Assembly: GCF_022605165.1 (NCBI RefSeq)
Contig: NC_063074.1
Coordinates: 1,081,501-1,145,500, forward strand
DNA length: 64,000 nt
From: Purpureocillium takamizusanense
Lineage: Eukaryota; Ascomycota; Sordariomycetes; Hypocreales; Ophiocordycipitaceae
Reading direction: 5' to 3'
Part shown: positions 11,622-22,145 of the stretch, in pieces
Numbering within the stretch: position 1 is the first letter of the stretch
Layout: every line of letters starts with the position of its first letter
Position numbers and translations under genes: made by a program
Notes under the pieces: generated by a model
What the model was told of the DNA's origin: nothing
Databases searched by the model: none
What the model saw: only the letters and a program-made list of their open reading frames with translations

Positions 11622-12683
11622 TCACAGCGAGCGTTCGCTTGGTCTCAGCTTTTCCACCACGAGTAGAACGATGCACGTGCCGATGATGGCGGCGGCGAGC
11701 ATGCCAAGGACCTTTTGCGCCCGTCAGACGATTTGCTCCGTGTGCTGCACGCACTTTCACGTGGTGCGTGGCGGAGTTGGCTTACCAGCTGCGTCCTCCA
11801 TCCGGATTGCACTATAGCCACCCTACGGCTATACTTGTTGACCGTCTCTGCAGCGCGGCGATGTCAGCATGCCCGGAGCGAGGCAGGCGTCTCGTTGCGT
11901 CGCGAACAAGGGACATCGGGGATCACCAGCTGACTCACTCATGTAGTTGCCCAGGCCGATGACGAGCGTGACGACGCTCAGGCCCCAGAAGATGATGCCG
12001 AGGGGCTTGGCCATGCGGCGCTCGAGGTTGGTGGGCTGGTTCTTGAGGTGGAAGGACAGGGTGATGGCGACGGAGAGGACGGCCAGGTAGATGGCGATGC
12101 GCAGGTACGAGAGGAAGGCTGCACAACCCAGCAGGAGGGGGTTCAGGCCAGGTCAGCCTAGACACGGCCAAGAGGTTTGGATGCAGAGACGGGACAGACG
12201 GGGGAGATGACCAGAACGGGTGAGGGGAGGGGGGCCAGCAGCGTACTTCGCTCGTTGGCGCAGTGGTCGCGCGCGTCGCTCGTCTCGTTGCGGAAGAGCA
12301 GCGGGCCGAAGAGCGGCCAGGCGAAGAAGGCCGACTCGCCAGCGCGGCCACCAGATCTATGGCGCAGGAATTCAACGTCAGTAGGTTTCTACGTCTTTTC
12401 TCTGTTTCGGCTCTTTGCCGCGACGGATGGCGGCCAGGGGAAAGGAGAGAGAGAGCACGCCGAAGATGTGATGCGGGAAAGTTTTCACGAACCCTATCTC
12501 GCCAACCTCGACTGGCGCAGTGAGGGCATAGACGGGCGCGCAGCACCGCACGGTGATGTCCTCTTCGTCGATCATGGCGGCGTCGATGTCGGGATCGGGT
12601 TCGGCGGCGTGGCGGCGGTCCCGCTGCCGTGGCCGTGCCCGGGTCTGCGTCTGCGTCTGCGCCGCCGCCGACGACGACGACAT
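11622..12683 (-). CDS. DUF202 (YidH-like) small membrane protein
   Basis: Five exons read leftward: 12683-12493, 12356-12247, 12118-11939, 11847-11786 and 11711-11622. The four GT-AG introns are 136, 128, 91 and 74 bp with phases 2, 1, 1 and 0, giving 210 aa. The hydrophilic N-terminus has Gln/Thr/Arg-rich low complexity. The DUF202 core begins DHCANER-TFLSYLRIAIYLAVLSV and contains three membrane helices at about 104-126, 138-159 (PLGIIFWGLSVVTLVIGL) and 183-200. DUF202 proteins include bacterial YidH and fungal relatives of the small VTC subunit fold, but their function is not settled, so none is assigned. The multi-exon structure means no single reading frame shows the protein; the match was found by joining exons in phase. 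Confidence 0.82.
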
Positions 12684-13711
12684 GATGGCTCGGAGTTTGT
12701 CCCCGCGATGGGGAGGGATGGATGGGGCGGGAGCGGGGGATTCCCGGGTGCAGTCGAGGATGAGCGGAGGCGTCGCTTTTTTATTATGAAAGCTTGAGCA
12801 TGAATTGAGGTTGAGGATGAGACTGAGACTGAGAATGAGGAGGGGTTGGCAAATGTCGTGATGCAAGAGACACAGTGCGTTACTGCACAACTAGGCACCT
12901 ACTAATAAGGTAAGGTACTAGGTAGGTAGGGAGGGAGCTAACGCCGCGCTTGGTGTACAGTGGGTGTGACGCTACAAGTACCGACCTTACCGCAGCTCAC
13001 TGGAGCGCCGCTAACTAGTACATGGATCTATCTGCACCTGTGCCCCGGCTGTCGCGCAGGCACTCGCCCCCCCGGCCAGGCCACCGAGATGGGACGAATT
13101 GCAGCTTGAAAGTCCTCACGTCCTCCGTACGAAGTGTAGGTAAGGTACATCAATCAGTCTCGGAGAAGCCATCGCACAGAGAGCGAGAGACAAGGGGTGA
13201 GACAGTCGATGCGTGCCGTTTAGGTATTACGCAGGTACTGTTTGTTACCTTGCGTACTACCTTACTTTTACGCAGCAACATGGGCGATACGCCCGCATCG
13301 AAGCTGCATGTTTGTCTCAGTAGCAGCACCAGCAGCACGGTCTATTGTTGGCCATTGACACCCTCCGCCACTCCTTTGGTCCCTCCTTTGTTCGACGAGT
13401 AGGGAAGGGGAAGTAAGTACCTGCCTAGGTTAGTATGTATACTGTACGTAACGTGGTATTACTTGCGCAATGAATAAAGCACGTGCTGCTTTGTGCCCAA
13501 CAGCAACCACAACAAGTGTCCAGCATCAACTCCTCATTGTCGCCATGTAGAGTCCGGCGGTGCTGTACCTATCTAGCTAAGTATGTATGTACAATTTATA
13601 TGGTGAATACATCGTCATGAAGCCAACCTTCACCATTTCTCATGCGCGGGCACGCCCGCTCGTCCGCCCGCTCGTCCGCCCGCTCATCCATCCAACTACT
13701 ACGTTAGTCTT
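12684..13711. other. Intergenic region, no gene seen
   Basis: This is the promoter side of the DUF202 gene and the 3' flank of the ABC gene. It contains many TACCTA/GGTAC-type motifs and no convincing coding frame. Confidence 0.55.
13653..13688. repeat. Tandem repeat, 3 x 12 bp (CGCCCGCTCGTC)
   Basis: Two exact copies and a third with one change, 24 bp beyond the stop of the ABC ATPase gene, so probably within its 3' UTR. Confidence 0.93.
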
Positions 13712-15739
13712 CTAGTTCGCCTTGAACCCCCAGATGGCATGCCACCGCTCCTCGTCCTCCCTCAGCGGGCCGTCCAGCCGCCCGAACCGCGCCGGCCTGC
13801 CCGTGTTGGCCTCGGGCAGACACATCCACTCGCGCACGCAGTCGGGCACCTCCTCCTTGACGTGCGCGATGCAAATCAGCGCCTGCCGGTCCGTCAGCCC
13901 GGGCAGCAACGCCCTCGCCGCCGCCGCCGCGGGCTCTCCGTCTCTGCCTCGGTTCTTGTTATCCTCGTCGCGCGCCCCCTCTTCGAGGAAGCGCGTGCAC
14001 TTGTCCCGCACCGCGTCGTCCATGCCGCTAAACGCCTCGTCCAGCACCACCACGTCGGCGCCCTTGATCGTGGCCCGGATGAAGAGCGCCACCCGCTGCG
14101 CCGAAAAGGAAATCTCCCCAAACACGTACTCGTCCGCCCACGAGACGTCGTCGCGCCCCCCATCCCAGCCGCCATGCCCGTTTTCGTTCGCCGTCGCCGT
14201 CGCCGTCGCCGCGTTGTTGGGCCGCAGCTCCGGCGCGAACCAGCGCAGCGCCGCGTCCACCCTCTGTCTAGCCGCGCCGTCCAGCTTGGGTGGCGTGCCA
14301 AACGTCGCCGACCACGCGTTCTCCACCACCTGCCGGATCGTGTGGCCCCGCGGCATGTGCTGGTGCACCTCGGGGCTCGAGTGGCCGATGCGCGACTGGA
14401 TGTCCCAGAAGGTGAGCGGCAGCCGCTGGCCCGACCCCGGCTCGGGCAGGCGGCTGCGCCCAAAGAGCTTGATGGGCATCGAGTACGTCTGCGGGTGGTC
14501 CGAGCCCAGCAGCGAGACGATGGTCGTCTTGCCCGAGCCGTTTGGGCCAAAGGCGCCCCATCGCTCGCCTCGCCGGACGGTCCATATCAGGCCGTCCTTG
14601 TTGCCCCGCGGGGTCTGCTGTGACCAGTTCCCCAGTGCAATCTTCTCGCCGTAGCGGACCTGACAGCCGTCCATTTCCACCAGCGGCTCGGCGTCCGCGT
14701 TCGTAGAGCCGAGCACTTGCGAGGTGGCCTGCGTAGCCGTCGCGCCAGACGTAGACGACGCGTCCGACGACGACAAGACACGGCCAATATCCTGCAAAGC
14801 GTGGACGGGCAGCTTCTCGTCCTCGACCAGGCCGCCCTTGCTGACGCCGCGCACGTACTTTTTCAGGCCATCGAGCACGACTTCCTTTGGCCCCATGGAC
14901 CCGATCTGGCAGTCCGTCCGCAGGAAGATGAGGTGCGTGATCCATTCGGGCAGCGGATCCTGCGGCCGGGCGCTCAGCACCAACCGCGGGCTTGCCTTTT
15001 CGGCCAGCGACTGCAGTAGCGGGCTCAGGCCTGACACGGTTGGGGGATCGAGGCCCATGAACGGCTCGTCCAGCAGCAGGACCTCTGGCCTCATGAGCAA
15101 CGCACGCGCGATGCGGGCTCGTCGGCCCTGGCCGTTGCTGAGGAACGTGACGGGCAAATCCAGCAGGTGGCCGAGCTTCAGGTCCCTGACGACGCGGTCC
15201 AGCAGCTCCGTCGAGATGGACCCGTCATCCTGCTCCCCGCCCGGCGGCGCCTTGAGCGGGTTCAGCTCCGTGTTGCCCAGCAAGAAGTCCCGGAGCGAAA
15301 AGTCGGTGATCTCGCGACGGGACTCGTACCGCGCCGACAGGTACGCCGAGGCCGTCACGCCGGGGGCCAGCGAGCCGGAGCCCTGCTCCGCGTCGAAGCC
15401 GACGTAGCGCACGGCCGTCTGCGGGTTTCGCAGCCGCGGCGGCACGCCGTCCTGCGAGAGGTACGGGAACGAGCGCGCCGTGGGCGGGTCGCAGATCAGG
15501 CGGCCGCGGAGGGCCTGCAGCAGAGTCGTCTTGCCCGAGAGCGAAGGGCCGACGACGCACCAGTTGTGCGCCGCCGGCGCCGACGAGGGCAGCTCGAACG
15601 ACAGGCCATGGAAGAGCGGCGGGTTCGGATGGCGCGGGTGCGGCCCTGGCTGGTGCGAGTTGGGGTGTCGCCGGTAGAAGGTGCCGTTGGCGATGCGGAT
15701 GATGGGCGGCGGGCGAGCCTTGAGGGACGACGACGCCAT
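13712..15739 (-). CDS. Soluble twin-domain ABC ATPase (yeast YDR061W / ModF-like)
   Basis: A single uninterrupted frame of 675 aa with no membrane segment. The first nucleotide-binding domain has Walker A GPSLSGKTT (64-72), signature LSNGQ (200-204) and Walker B LLLDEP (221-226, Glu225 present). The second has Walker A GPNGSGKTT (398-406) and Walker B VVVLDEA (563-569), but its signature position reads ISFSAQR (543-549), a poor match to LSGGQ. Two fused ABC domains without a transmembrane part fit the yeast YDR061W/ModF-like group rather than a transporter; the substrate or partner is unknown. A mitochondrial or cytosolic location cannot be decided from the sequence. The gene is divergent from UMP1 across about 780 bp. 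Confidence 0.85.
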   Translation of the reverse strand: MASSSLKARPPPIIRIANGTFYRRHPNSHQPGPHPRHPNPPLFHGLSFELPSSAPAAHNWCVVGPSLSGKTTLLQALRGRLICDPPTARSFPYLSQDGVPPRLRNPQTAVRYVGFDAEQGSGSLAPGVTASAYLSARYESRREITDFSLRDFLLGNTELNPLKAPPGGEQDDGSISTELLDRVVRDLKLGHLLDLPVTFLSNGQGRRARIARALLMRPEVLLLDEPFMGLDPPTVSGLSPLLQSLAEKASPRLVLSARPQDPLPEWITHLIFLRTDCQIGSMGPKEVVLDGLKKYVRGVSKGGLVEDEKLPVHALQDIGRVLSSSDASSTSGATATQATSQVLGSTNADAEPLVEMDGCQVRYGEKIALGNWSQQTPRGNKDGLIWTVRRGERWGAFGPNGSGKTTIVSLLGSDHPQTYSMPIKLFGRSRLPEPGSGQRLPLTFWDIQSRIGHSSPEVHQHMPRGHTIRQVVENAWSATFGTPPKLDGAARQRVDAALRWFAPELRPNNAATATATANENGHGGWDGGRDDVSWADEYVFGEISFSAQRVALFIRATIKGADVVVLDEAFSGMDDAVRDKCTRFLEEGARDEDNKNRGRDGEPAAAAARALLPGLTDRQALICIAHVKEEVPDCVREWMCLPEANTGRPARFGRLDGPLREDEERWHAIWGFKAN

Positions 15740-16517
15740 CGCCAGCCAGCCAAATCGACTCGGGATTCACGAGCTGGTCATGTCTGGGGAGAAGATGAAT
15801 TGGGTCGGAGGATCAATCTTATGAAGATGATCAGAGATGCCCGCCGGGGGGGAGGGGCGTGAGTCAAGGAGCTTCTACAATCGTATGCTGGACGAGCGAC
15901 GCGGCCGTAATCGGGGATAAGCTGCCATCCGGGGTCGGCATGCCCTCCTCATTCACGCCTCATCGCGGTTCACTGTGGACGGCGTGCCAGGCCAGGGTCA
16001 GGACGACAACGGTACGTACCTTGCCGACAACGGGCAACCAGCAGTTGAAAGCGCACCAAGTACCCTGGCCAGCAAACTGCAGCGAAACAGTACATCCGAC
16101 CTACCCACCACCTGGGACCCGCCCCAGCTCGAGCCGCAGCTCAGCCGAGAGGCTTTGGTAGGTTCTACCCAGCATTGAGGTGGGCCGCTCCAGCGCTGAC
16201 CGCGAGGCTACTCGCAGCCTGGGGGACCTGAGCCACGAAGGCAGCTCCCGAGCTTCATCATCATCATCGCCCATTATTCCCGTTCCACCATCATCACAAT
16301 CTCCAGCCGCAACGCAACAGCACAACACCATCGCATCCACGCTCGCCCACACGCACGCACGTCGACGCCCGTCCTCCCGCGCAACGCATCGCTCTTCCCA
16401 TCCTGCGCGCACACCAAGGCGCCGTCTTCGCCCCCGGGCCCACGACCGCATCCTCGATTCCATAACTCCTCCTCCTCCTCCTCACGCTCGCCTCACCGCG
16501 TCAAACAAACCGTCAAA
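15740..16517. other. Divergent promoter region between the ABC ATPase and UMP1 genes
   Basis: No coding frame is convincing. The last ~250 bp before UMP1 are CA/CT-rich (TCATCATCATC near 16258, CTCCTCCTCCTCC near 16467), typical of a fungal 5' leader. Confidence 0.6.
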
Positions 16518-17058
16518 ATGGTAAGCCCCTCCGTCCGTCTGTTCCCCCCTCCCCGGAACCTTGACCGTCTAACAGGATTCCTTCCTTCCTCCCTCCTCCC
16601 AGTCCATGCGCATCGTCCCCTCCAGCGCCCACGCCTCCTCCTTCTCGCACACCGCGTCGCACACCTCGTCCGCGCCCTCCGCCCCGGGCGTCCACGACAC
16701 CTTCCGCCACGGCGTCGGCCCCAGCCCGCACGACGCCGCCGCCGGGAAACCCGCCTCGGCCCATCCGCTCGAGGCCCGCCTCAAGGGCTGGGAGGCCACG
16801 CAGGAGGCCTTGCGCATGGAGTCCCTCCGCCGCACCTTTGGCATCGCCGAGCCCGTCCGCCGCGGCATGGAGCTCAAGATGGTCCGCGAGGGCGAGTGGC
16901 GGCCCATCGCCCTCGGCGGCGGCCTGCCTAGCGTCCACGAGGACATTCTGCACGGCAGGGACGACATGATCTCCTGGGAGGACATCTTCACTGGCGAGGA
17001 GACGAGGGGTGTGGTGGGCGTCCACGACGAGATGGAGAAGAAACTCAAGATTCAGTAG
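16518..17058 (+). CDS. UMP1: Proteasome maturation factor UMP1 (POMP)
   Basis: Two exons: 16518-16520 and 16603-17058, separated by an 82-bp intron (GTAAGC...CCCAG). The first coding exon is only the ATG. The product is 152 aa and starts M-SMRIVPSSAH, as fungal Ump1 proteins do. It contains the family core with HDTFRHGVG, HPLEARLKGWE, RMESLRRTFGIAEPVRRGMEL and the C-terminal half with the LPSVHEDIL motif. Ump1 is a chaperone of 20S proteasome assembly that is trapped in, and then degraded by, the finished particle. A second ATG at 16606, just inside exon 2, would give almost the same protein if the intron were untranslated, so the start is slightly ambiguous. The gene converges on a ubiquitin-like gene. 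Confidence 0.92.
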
Positions 17059-17711
17059 AGGATGACGGCATGTAGATCCGAGAGATCCGAGAGGTGCGGC
17101 TCTGTTTCGAGGGAAAGAGGATGAATATTGCTCAGTACATGTACAATAAATCAAGACGCAGCAAGGCCACCATAGATGCGGGGCCTCCCGCAACATTTCT
17201 TCTGCCGAATGCACGCGGCCAGCAGCAAACATCACCTGCAATTCTATCCTGCTATGGACATGTTTCAGTCCCTCGGCGTGCGCTGCTCATCCGCCGACCG
17301 CGCCCCGGAGGCATTGCCAAATAGCAATGAGCAAAATACATTTGTACAAGATGAGACGCCCATATAGACTCCGATTCCCATCCTTCTGTTGCGGTAAAAA
17401 TGTCCCGCCATACGCTACAGCCCGTGTAACAGTAGACCAAGAAAATTCAACAAAGCACGATGGTGTAATGAGTGTGTCGTGCCGAAATGGGGATGGGGCG
17501 TAATGCTTCAATCCCCTATGTGCGAAACCCGGACGCGACTGCGCACGCATGTGGGCACGCAGTCCGGGGCATGGCCATTCCTCGTTCGCCTTCGCTGCGC
17601 CATATATGTGTCCGGCGGCCATGGCCGCGCCAGGCAACGAAGAGCCATCCTTGGTTGTCGTAACACATCGAGCCATTCACATTTCTGCGAGCCAGAACCT
17701 CTGCGCCTTCT
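17059..17711. other. 3' flanks of convergent UMP1 and ubiquitin-like genes
   Basis: No gene is visible. An AATAAA-like ACAATAAATC at about 17151 could serve UMP1 mRNA 3'-end formation. Confidence 0.5.
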
Positions 17712-18562
17712 TCATAATATGACGCAGCAGTTGCTGCCACCTCGAGAGTGCTGGCCGTCTCCGCCGCCCGAGGGCAGATGCTTGCTCCCAGACTTTGGCT
17801 CCTCCTCGTCCAGATCCGCTGGGCGAATGCTCATGTGGACAACATTCGGAGCCTCGGTGCTAAACTGATATTCTGCAATTTGGTCAGCCGGACGCAGCGG
17901 GGCGTGGACGCAACATGCGTGCACGTACTCTTCAATTGCTCCTTATCGTCCAGCAGCTTGCCGAAGTGGATAAGACGTATGCTGCTGGGGCTCGCAGGCT
18001 TCGCCTCCCAGTCGCCGCGCCACTCCCTCAAGATGAGCTCCTTGAGGGTGTAGACGCTGATGCTGAAGGGATCGGGGTGGCCGCTCTCGGTCTCTTCGGG
18101 TATGACGACGTTGCGTCTCGTCAGGTACTTGGCATCCAGCTTGTACGGGTGGCGGCTCCCCGACGTGAGCAGTAGAGTGATGTTGCAGACGGGATTGTCG
18201 CTAGCGCCGTGGCTCACGGCCCTGATGTCATCCTGGGCAGGGCCGATGGCCATGGAGTCGCTCCGCTCCTTGGATGGCGGCGTGGGCGCATCGTCGTCCC
18301 TGTCCTTGCCCTTTGCTGGTGTTGCGTGGGTGTCGGGCTCCGCGTTTGCCGGCGGCCGGTCGGCGTCGGCGGGGGCGCCGCGGGAGTCTGTTGAGGCCGG
18401 GGCGGCGTGCTGAGCGGCGGCAGGGTCATGGGCGGCCCTGAGCGCGTCCTTTTCGGGCACCGAAGGCTGGTCAATGGTTTCCATCGGAACAGCGTCGCTG
18501 GGTTGCTCGAGGCGGGCGTCGTTGGCGGAGGTGGAGTTGCCTCCGCTCATGGACGATTCCAT
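17712..18562 (-). CDS. CaaX-anchored ubiquitin-fold protein (UBL3/MUB-like)
   Basis: Two exons read leftward: 18562-17929 and 17872-17712, with a 56-bp phase-1 intron containing CTGAC before the acceptor; 264 aa. The first ~135 residues are low-complexity, rich in Ala, Pro, Asp and Ser. The second half is a Rad60-SLD_2/UBL3-type ubiquitin-like domain (NITLLLTSGSRHPYKLD, FSISVYTLKELILREW, SSIRLIHFGKLLDDKEQL and, after the intron, NVVHMSIRP). The C-terminus NCCVIL is a CaaX box ending in Leu, predicting geranylgeranylation, with a neighbouring Cys that could be palmitoylated. Plant MUBs and animal UBL3 are tethered to membranes in this way. No GG terminus exists, so it is not a conjugated modifier. 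The ATG at 18562 was chosen; one at 18550 also fits. Confidence 0.82.
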
Positions 18563-19176
18563 CTCTGGGATGCGCACAGGGGGCGCAGGTTGGCGGCTTC
18601 GCACCAACAGCGAGCGGCGGGCGGATGGATGGATGAGACAAAGGAGACGGCGACAGGAGTTGGGCAGCCCGTCTCAATTCATGCACAGCGGCGGGAAACG
18701 AATCGGTACCACGGCTCGCTCGATGACGATGACCGACGATGGGATAGGGCCAAAGGGTGTCGGATGTGGTCGGAGAAGAGTCGCGGCGTCGACGTTTAGC
18801 TGGGCGGCGAGTCGAGGATCGGCCTGCGACTAGCAAGCGTGCTTCTGCAACGAGGAGCGCGGCCAGCCCCAGTTCCGGGCCACACGGGAGTGGGGGAGGA
18901 CGGATGGCCGGCTGCGGGCTCGAGCGAGCCAGAGAGGCGAGAGGCGAGGCTTGCCGGGGGGGTGGACGCCAAGTGCTAAATCGAGAGAGCGAGCACGCTA
19001 CTACTACTATGGCGGGCGCGCCAGGCGGGACGGAGGAGGGGGAGCGTCGATGCCTCGCCGGGCCTGGCCTGTCTGCTGACGAGATTGTGACGGCGCCGTT
19101 GAACGCACTCAGAGCCGTGTGTATGGAAAAGAACGGTTTGATGAGGTTGCGACGGGACAGATGATGCGGCTGTCCA

Positions 19177-19199
19177 TACTTCGTAGAGGCTACGAAGTA
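19177..19199. repeat. Inverted repeat TACTTCGTAG-AGG-CTACGAAGTA
   Basis: Perfect 10-bp arms around a 3-bp loop; part of a dispersed family of TACTTCGTA/TACGAAGTA elements between genes. Confidence 0.9.
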
Positions 19200-21327
19200 C
19201 AAATGCCAGACGCGGCGCTGGCCAAGGAACCGTGGCTGCAGGACTCACTCTTGGCCCAACAGGATGCTGACTCGCCGTGCGTCGCTGTGCTGTGCTGTGC
19301 TGTGCTGTACTGTTCGATACTGTGCTACTGTACGATGGCACGTCTGGGGCGGTGCACTGCTGCGTTCTTGTGTGCAGACGGGCGGCCGCTGAAGAAAGAC
19401 AGAAGGGGGAGGCTGGACGCACTGCAGTCGTTGGGTGTCTGTGACGGAGCGCGTCGTCTGCCCCCGCCGCACTCTCGCCTGTGCCACGCCCAACGGCGGG
19501 CGCTGTGCGGGCTCCGGCTTGGCGATGCTGGAGATGATTGGCCTGGGGCGCCGAGGCGTGGCGGGCCTTGATCAGGGAGAAGAGTCTAACGATGCCGTTG
19601 GACTCTAGTGAGTGCTCTGTAGGGGTGGGCGGACCTGACGAAATGCTCAGAGCCCGTCGTGCCGCTGACCATGTCCATGTGCACTCTCGCCTCTTGTCGA
19701 GCAGCCGTCAGGGTACTAATGTACTTGAGTACTTGCAGGGTTGCTTCTTGTAAATGGAAGGCACCAGACCAAGTGGTGACATAGGCCTCGCCTTCCTCAA
19801 CTGCCACCGCACGACCCGGTGGCACCTTCTCACAGATCCAATGCGATACAGGATGCGAAGTACTTTGTGCTTTTCTTGAGGTCGACGTGGGTTTCGTACG
19901 GCCTGCTACACGAGACAACATACCTTGCCAGGTACCTTTTTCGTACCTACATCTACTTAGTAGTAGACATAGACTGTACTCGCATCCTGAGTAAAGACTG
20001 CCCTGCTTCGTCGCGCCGGCATCGCTTTCAACCTCGACCCCATCTCTTTCTCTCTCTCTCTGCGCCTCTGTCTCTCTCATATTGGTCTCTTTTCTCGCCC
20101 GTGCCACCCCGGGGGCCATCACGCTAGGTACGTCTCTCACTGTCCCCTCCACTCCCCCTCAACTCGACCGGACCTGACCTGTCTGGCAAGCAGCAGGAGG
20201 CTGACGGACCGACTTGCATTGCGAGACTTCAACATGCCCCCCAACGACCTACCTTTTCCAGCCACGCGCTTCGCCCACTCTCCCTCCGGTCGCCCGGAAT
20301 AGCGCACTCCGAGCTAATAACCTCGCGCCAAGCGGACGAGAATGTGCAGCTCCCAAGGGGGCAGCAGTAGTGGTTAGTACTACGTGGTGGTGGTCGTGGC
20401 GGCAGCAGATAGTGCTCGTGCAGGCAAGGCACAGCAGTTTAGCCTCTTTACTTGGGGCGGCGTGGCGAGAACGCGGGACCCTCCCTGCAGTACTTCGTAC
20501 AGCCACTCATGAGGAGCCCCCCGTTTTACCTATCGCATCGCCATAGCTGAGGAGGTAGTAGTAAGTTAGTACCAACGTGCTAACACAACATGTACCGCTC
20601 TTGGCCCCGGCGGTTTCGGCGTGTGTGCTCTTGTGTCTATGATGCTGAACCTTGCACAGCCCAGCGTGGCGCCTGACCAAGTTCGCCGCCGACGAGGACG
20701 TCCTACGATGCGCCGAACTGAGAATCTACCAGCACCCGACTACTACGAAGTACAGCACCGTACGCACAATCAAGCGCCATAGATTAGTATGTGCCACAGC
20801 TTGGGCTGTTTCCTTCCTCCATCAGCGGCATGCAGTCCGGACTCCGTACATTATGCAATTCGTACAACACGTAACTTAGCGGCCCAACCGCCCGTCAAGC
20901 CTCCAGCCGCAACTCCACTGCGGTCCGCCGTGGCTTGGGGGAGCTGAGGCAAAGTGGGCTCCATGCGGAGAGGCGGAACCTCAGCCTGCGTTGCACGCCC
21001 ACATCAAGGACTCAAGGAGCCAGTTACGGAGTACGCGCTGCGACGACTGCCGTGGCTCATCGAAGCATCAACTAAGACCCCCCATCACCAAGCACAAACC
21101 TTGCAGCCTCCGCGAGCACCTAGGGTGGGCCCTTGCCTGCCGACTCTTGTGTCGAATCGAACCCTTTGGGGCTTCCAGCTGGCGTCATGTTGCCAGATGG
21201 GAGGTTTCAGGGACCCATAAATGGAACGCGGTGGGGCCATCCATGCTCTGAGTCTGAACTGAATGAAAGCTGTCAGCGCCCGGCTCACCTTTATTGGCGG
21301 TGGTCCGGCAGCATCCATGTTGTGACT

Positions 21328-21343
21328 TACTTCGTACGAAGTA
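21328..21343. repeat. Perfect 16-bp palindrome TACTTCGTACGAAGTA
   Basis: The sequence equals its own reverse complement over 16 bases. It is the most complete example of a motif that recurs in partial form in several other intergenic stretches. Confidence 0.95.
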
Positions 21344-22145
21344 CATGGCATACCTACCTACGATGTAGCGTATAAGTCAGGCGAATCACAACAGTGACTT
21401 GTCTTGTGACTTTGCGTCACAAAATGTCTACCCAGCATGCTCATTTCCGTCAAAGGCCCGCGTATACAAACTGCCAAGTAACGTAGTAGTACCAATTTCA
21501 CGGATCTATCACCAGCGTCATACGGGGGCCACAACGGGGCCGCCCGACGGCCACCGACGGAGCAACAGAGGCTCAGAGAGCCCAGGGCGACAGCAAGGAC
21601 CACCGCCGCCTCTGCGGCGTTGGGCAACGTCAAGCACGTGGCTCTCACCATGGACGGGGGACGACATGTGCACAAGGCCTTTCTATTATACTACCACTGT
21701 TAGTAGAAACAAGGTCGGGTCGCGCGCCTCGAGGGAGGTGGTCGCTTCGTCAATGCTTTCCACGTTTTAACATTTATAGACGTCTTGTGTATTCCGAGAT
21801 CTCCCCCAGATAGCTCACTCGAATCCAAGCGTCATGGTCTCCTTATATACTGTGTATAGACGTCCTTGCCATTTGGAGGATGCCAGAAAAAGTATCTGAC
21901 CAACGCGTTGAGTCCTCACGAGGCAGGGATATTGCATACCGTACGTATCTCGACGGGCAAGGACGTTTATTAGTCAACTTCACACCCGGTTACTTGCACC
22001 TGACAAGGTAAGAAACATCGACAACCTCGAAATGGGGTTTCTCCTTTTTTGGCTTCTTTTTTTTTTTGGCCATTGATCTTTCCCCCCCTCCAGCTCCATC
22101 CAGCCCGCTAATGCGTAGAATTGTACCGGCACCCGCCCCCCGCAG

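Larger units (their letters stand above)
18563..22145. other. Long gene-poor region (3.6 kb)
   Basis: I found no supportable gene on either strand. The region has a CTGTG repeat-like tract (about 19284-19310), CT-rich tracts (about 20040-20090), a perfect 10-bp-stem inverted repeat at 19177-19199 and the 16-bp palindrome at 21328-21343. Its right end is the promoter of the KP4-like gene. Confidence 0.5.

Noticed and set aside
13739..14654. Long + strand frames opposite the ABC ATPase gene
   Set aside because: They are antisense shadows; the minus-strand frame carries Walker and signature motifs.
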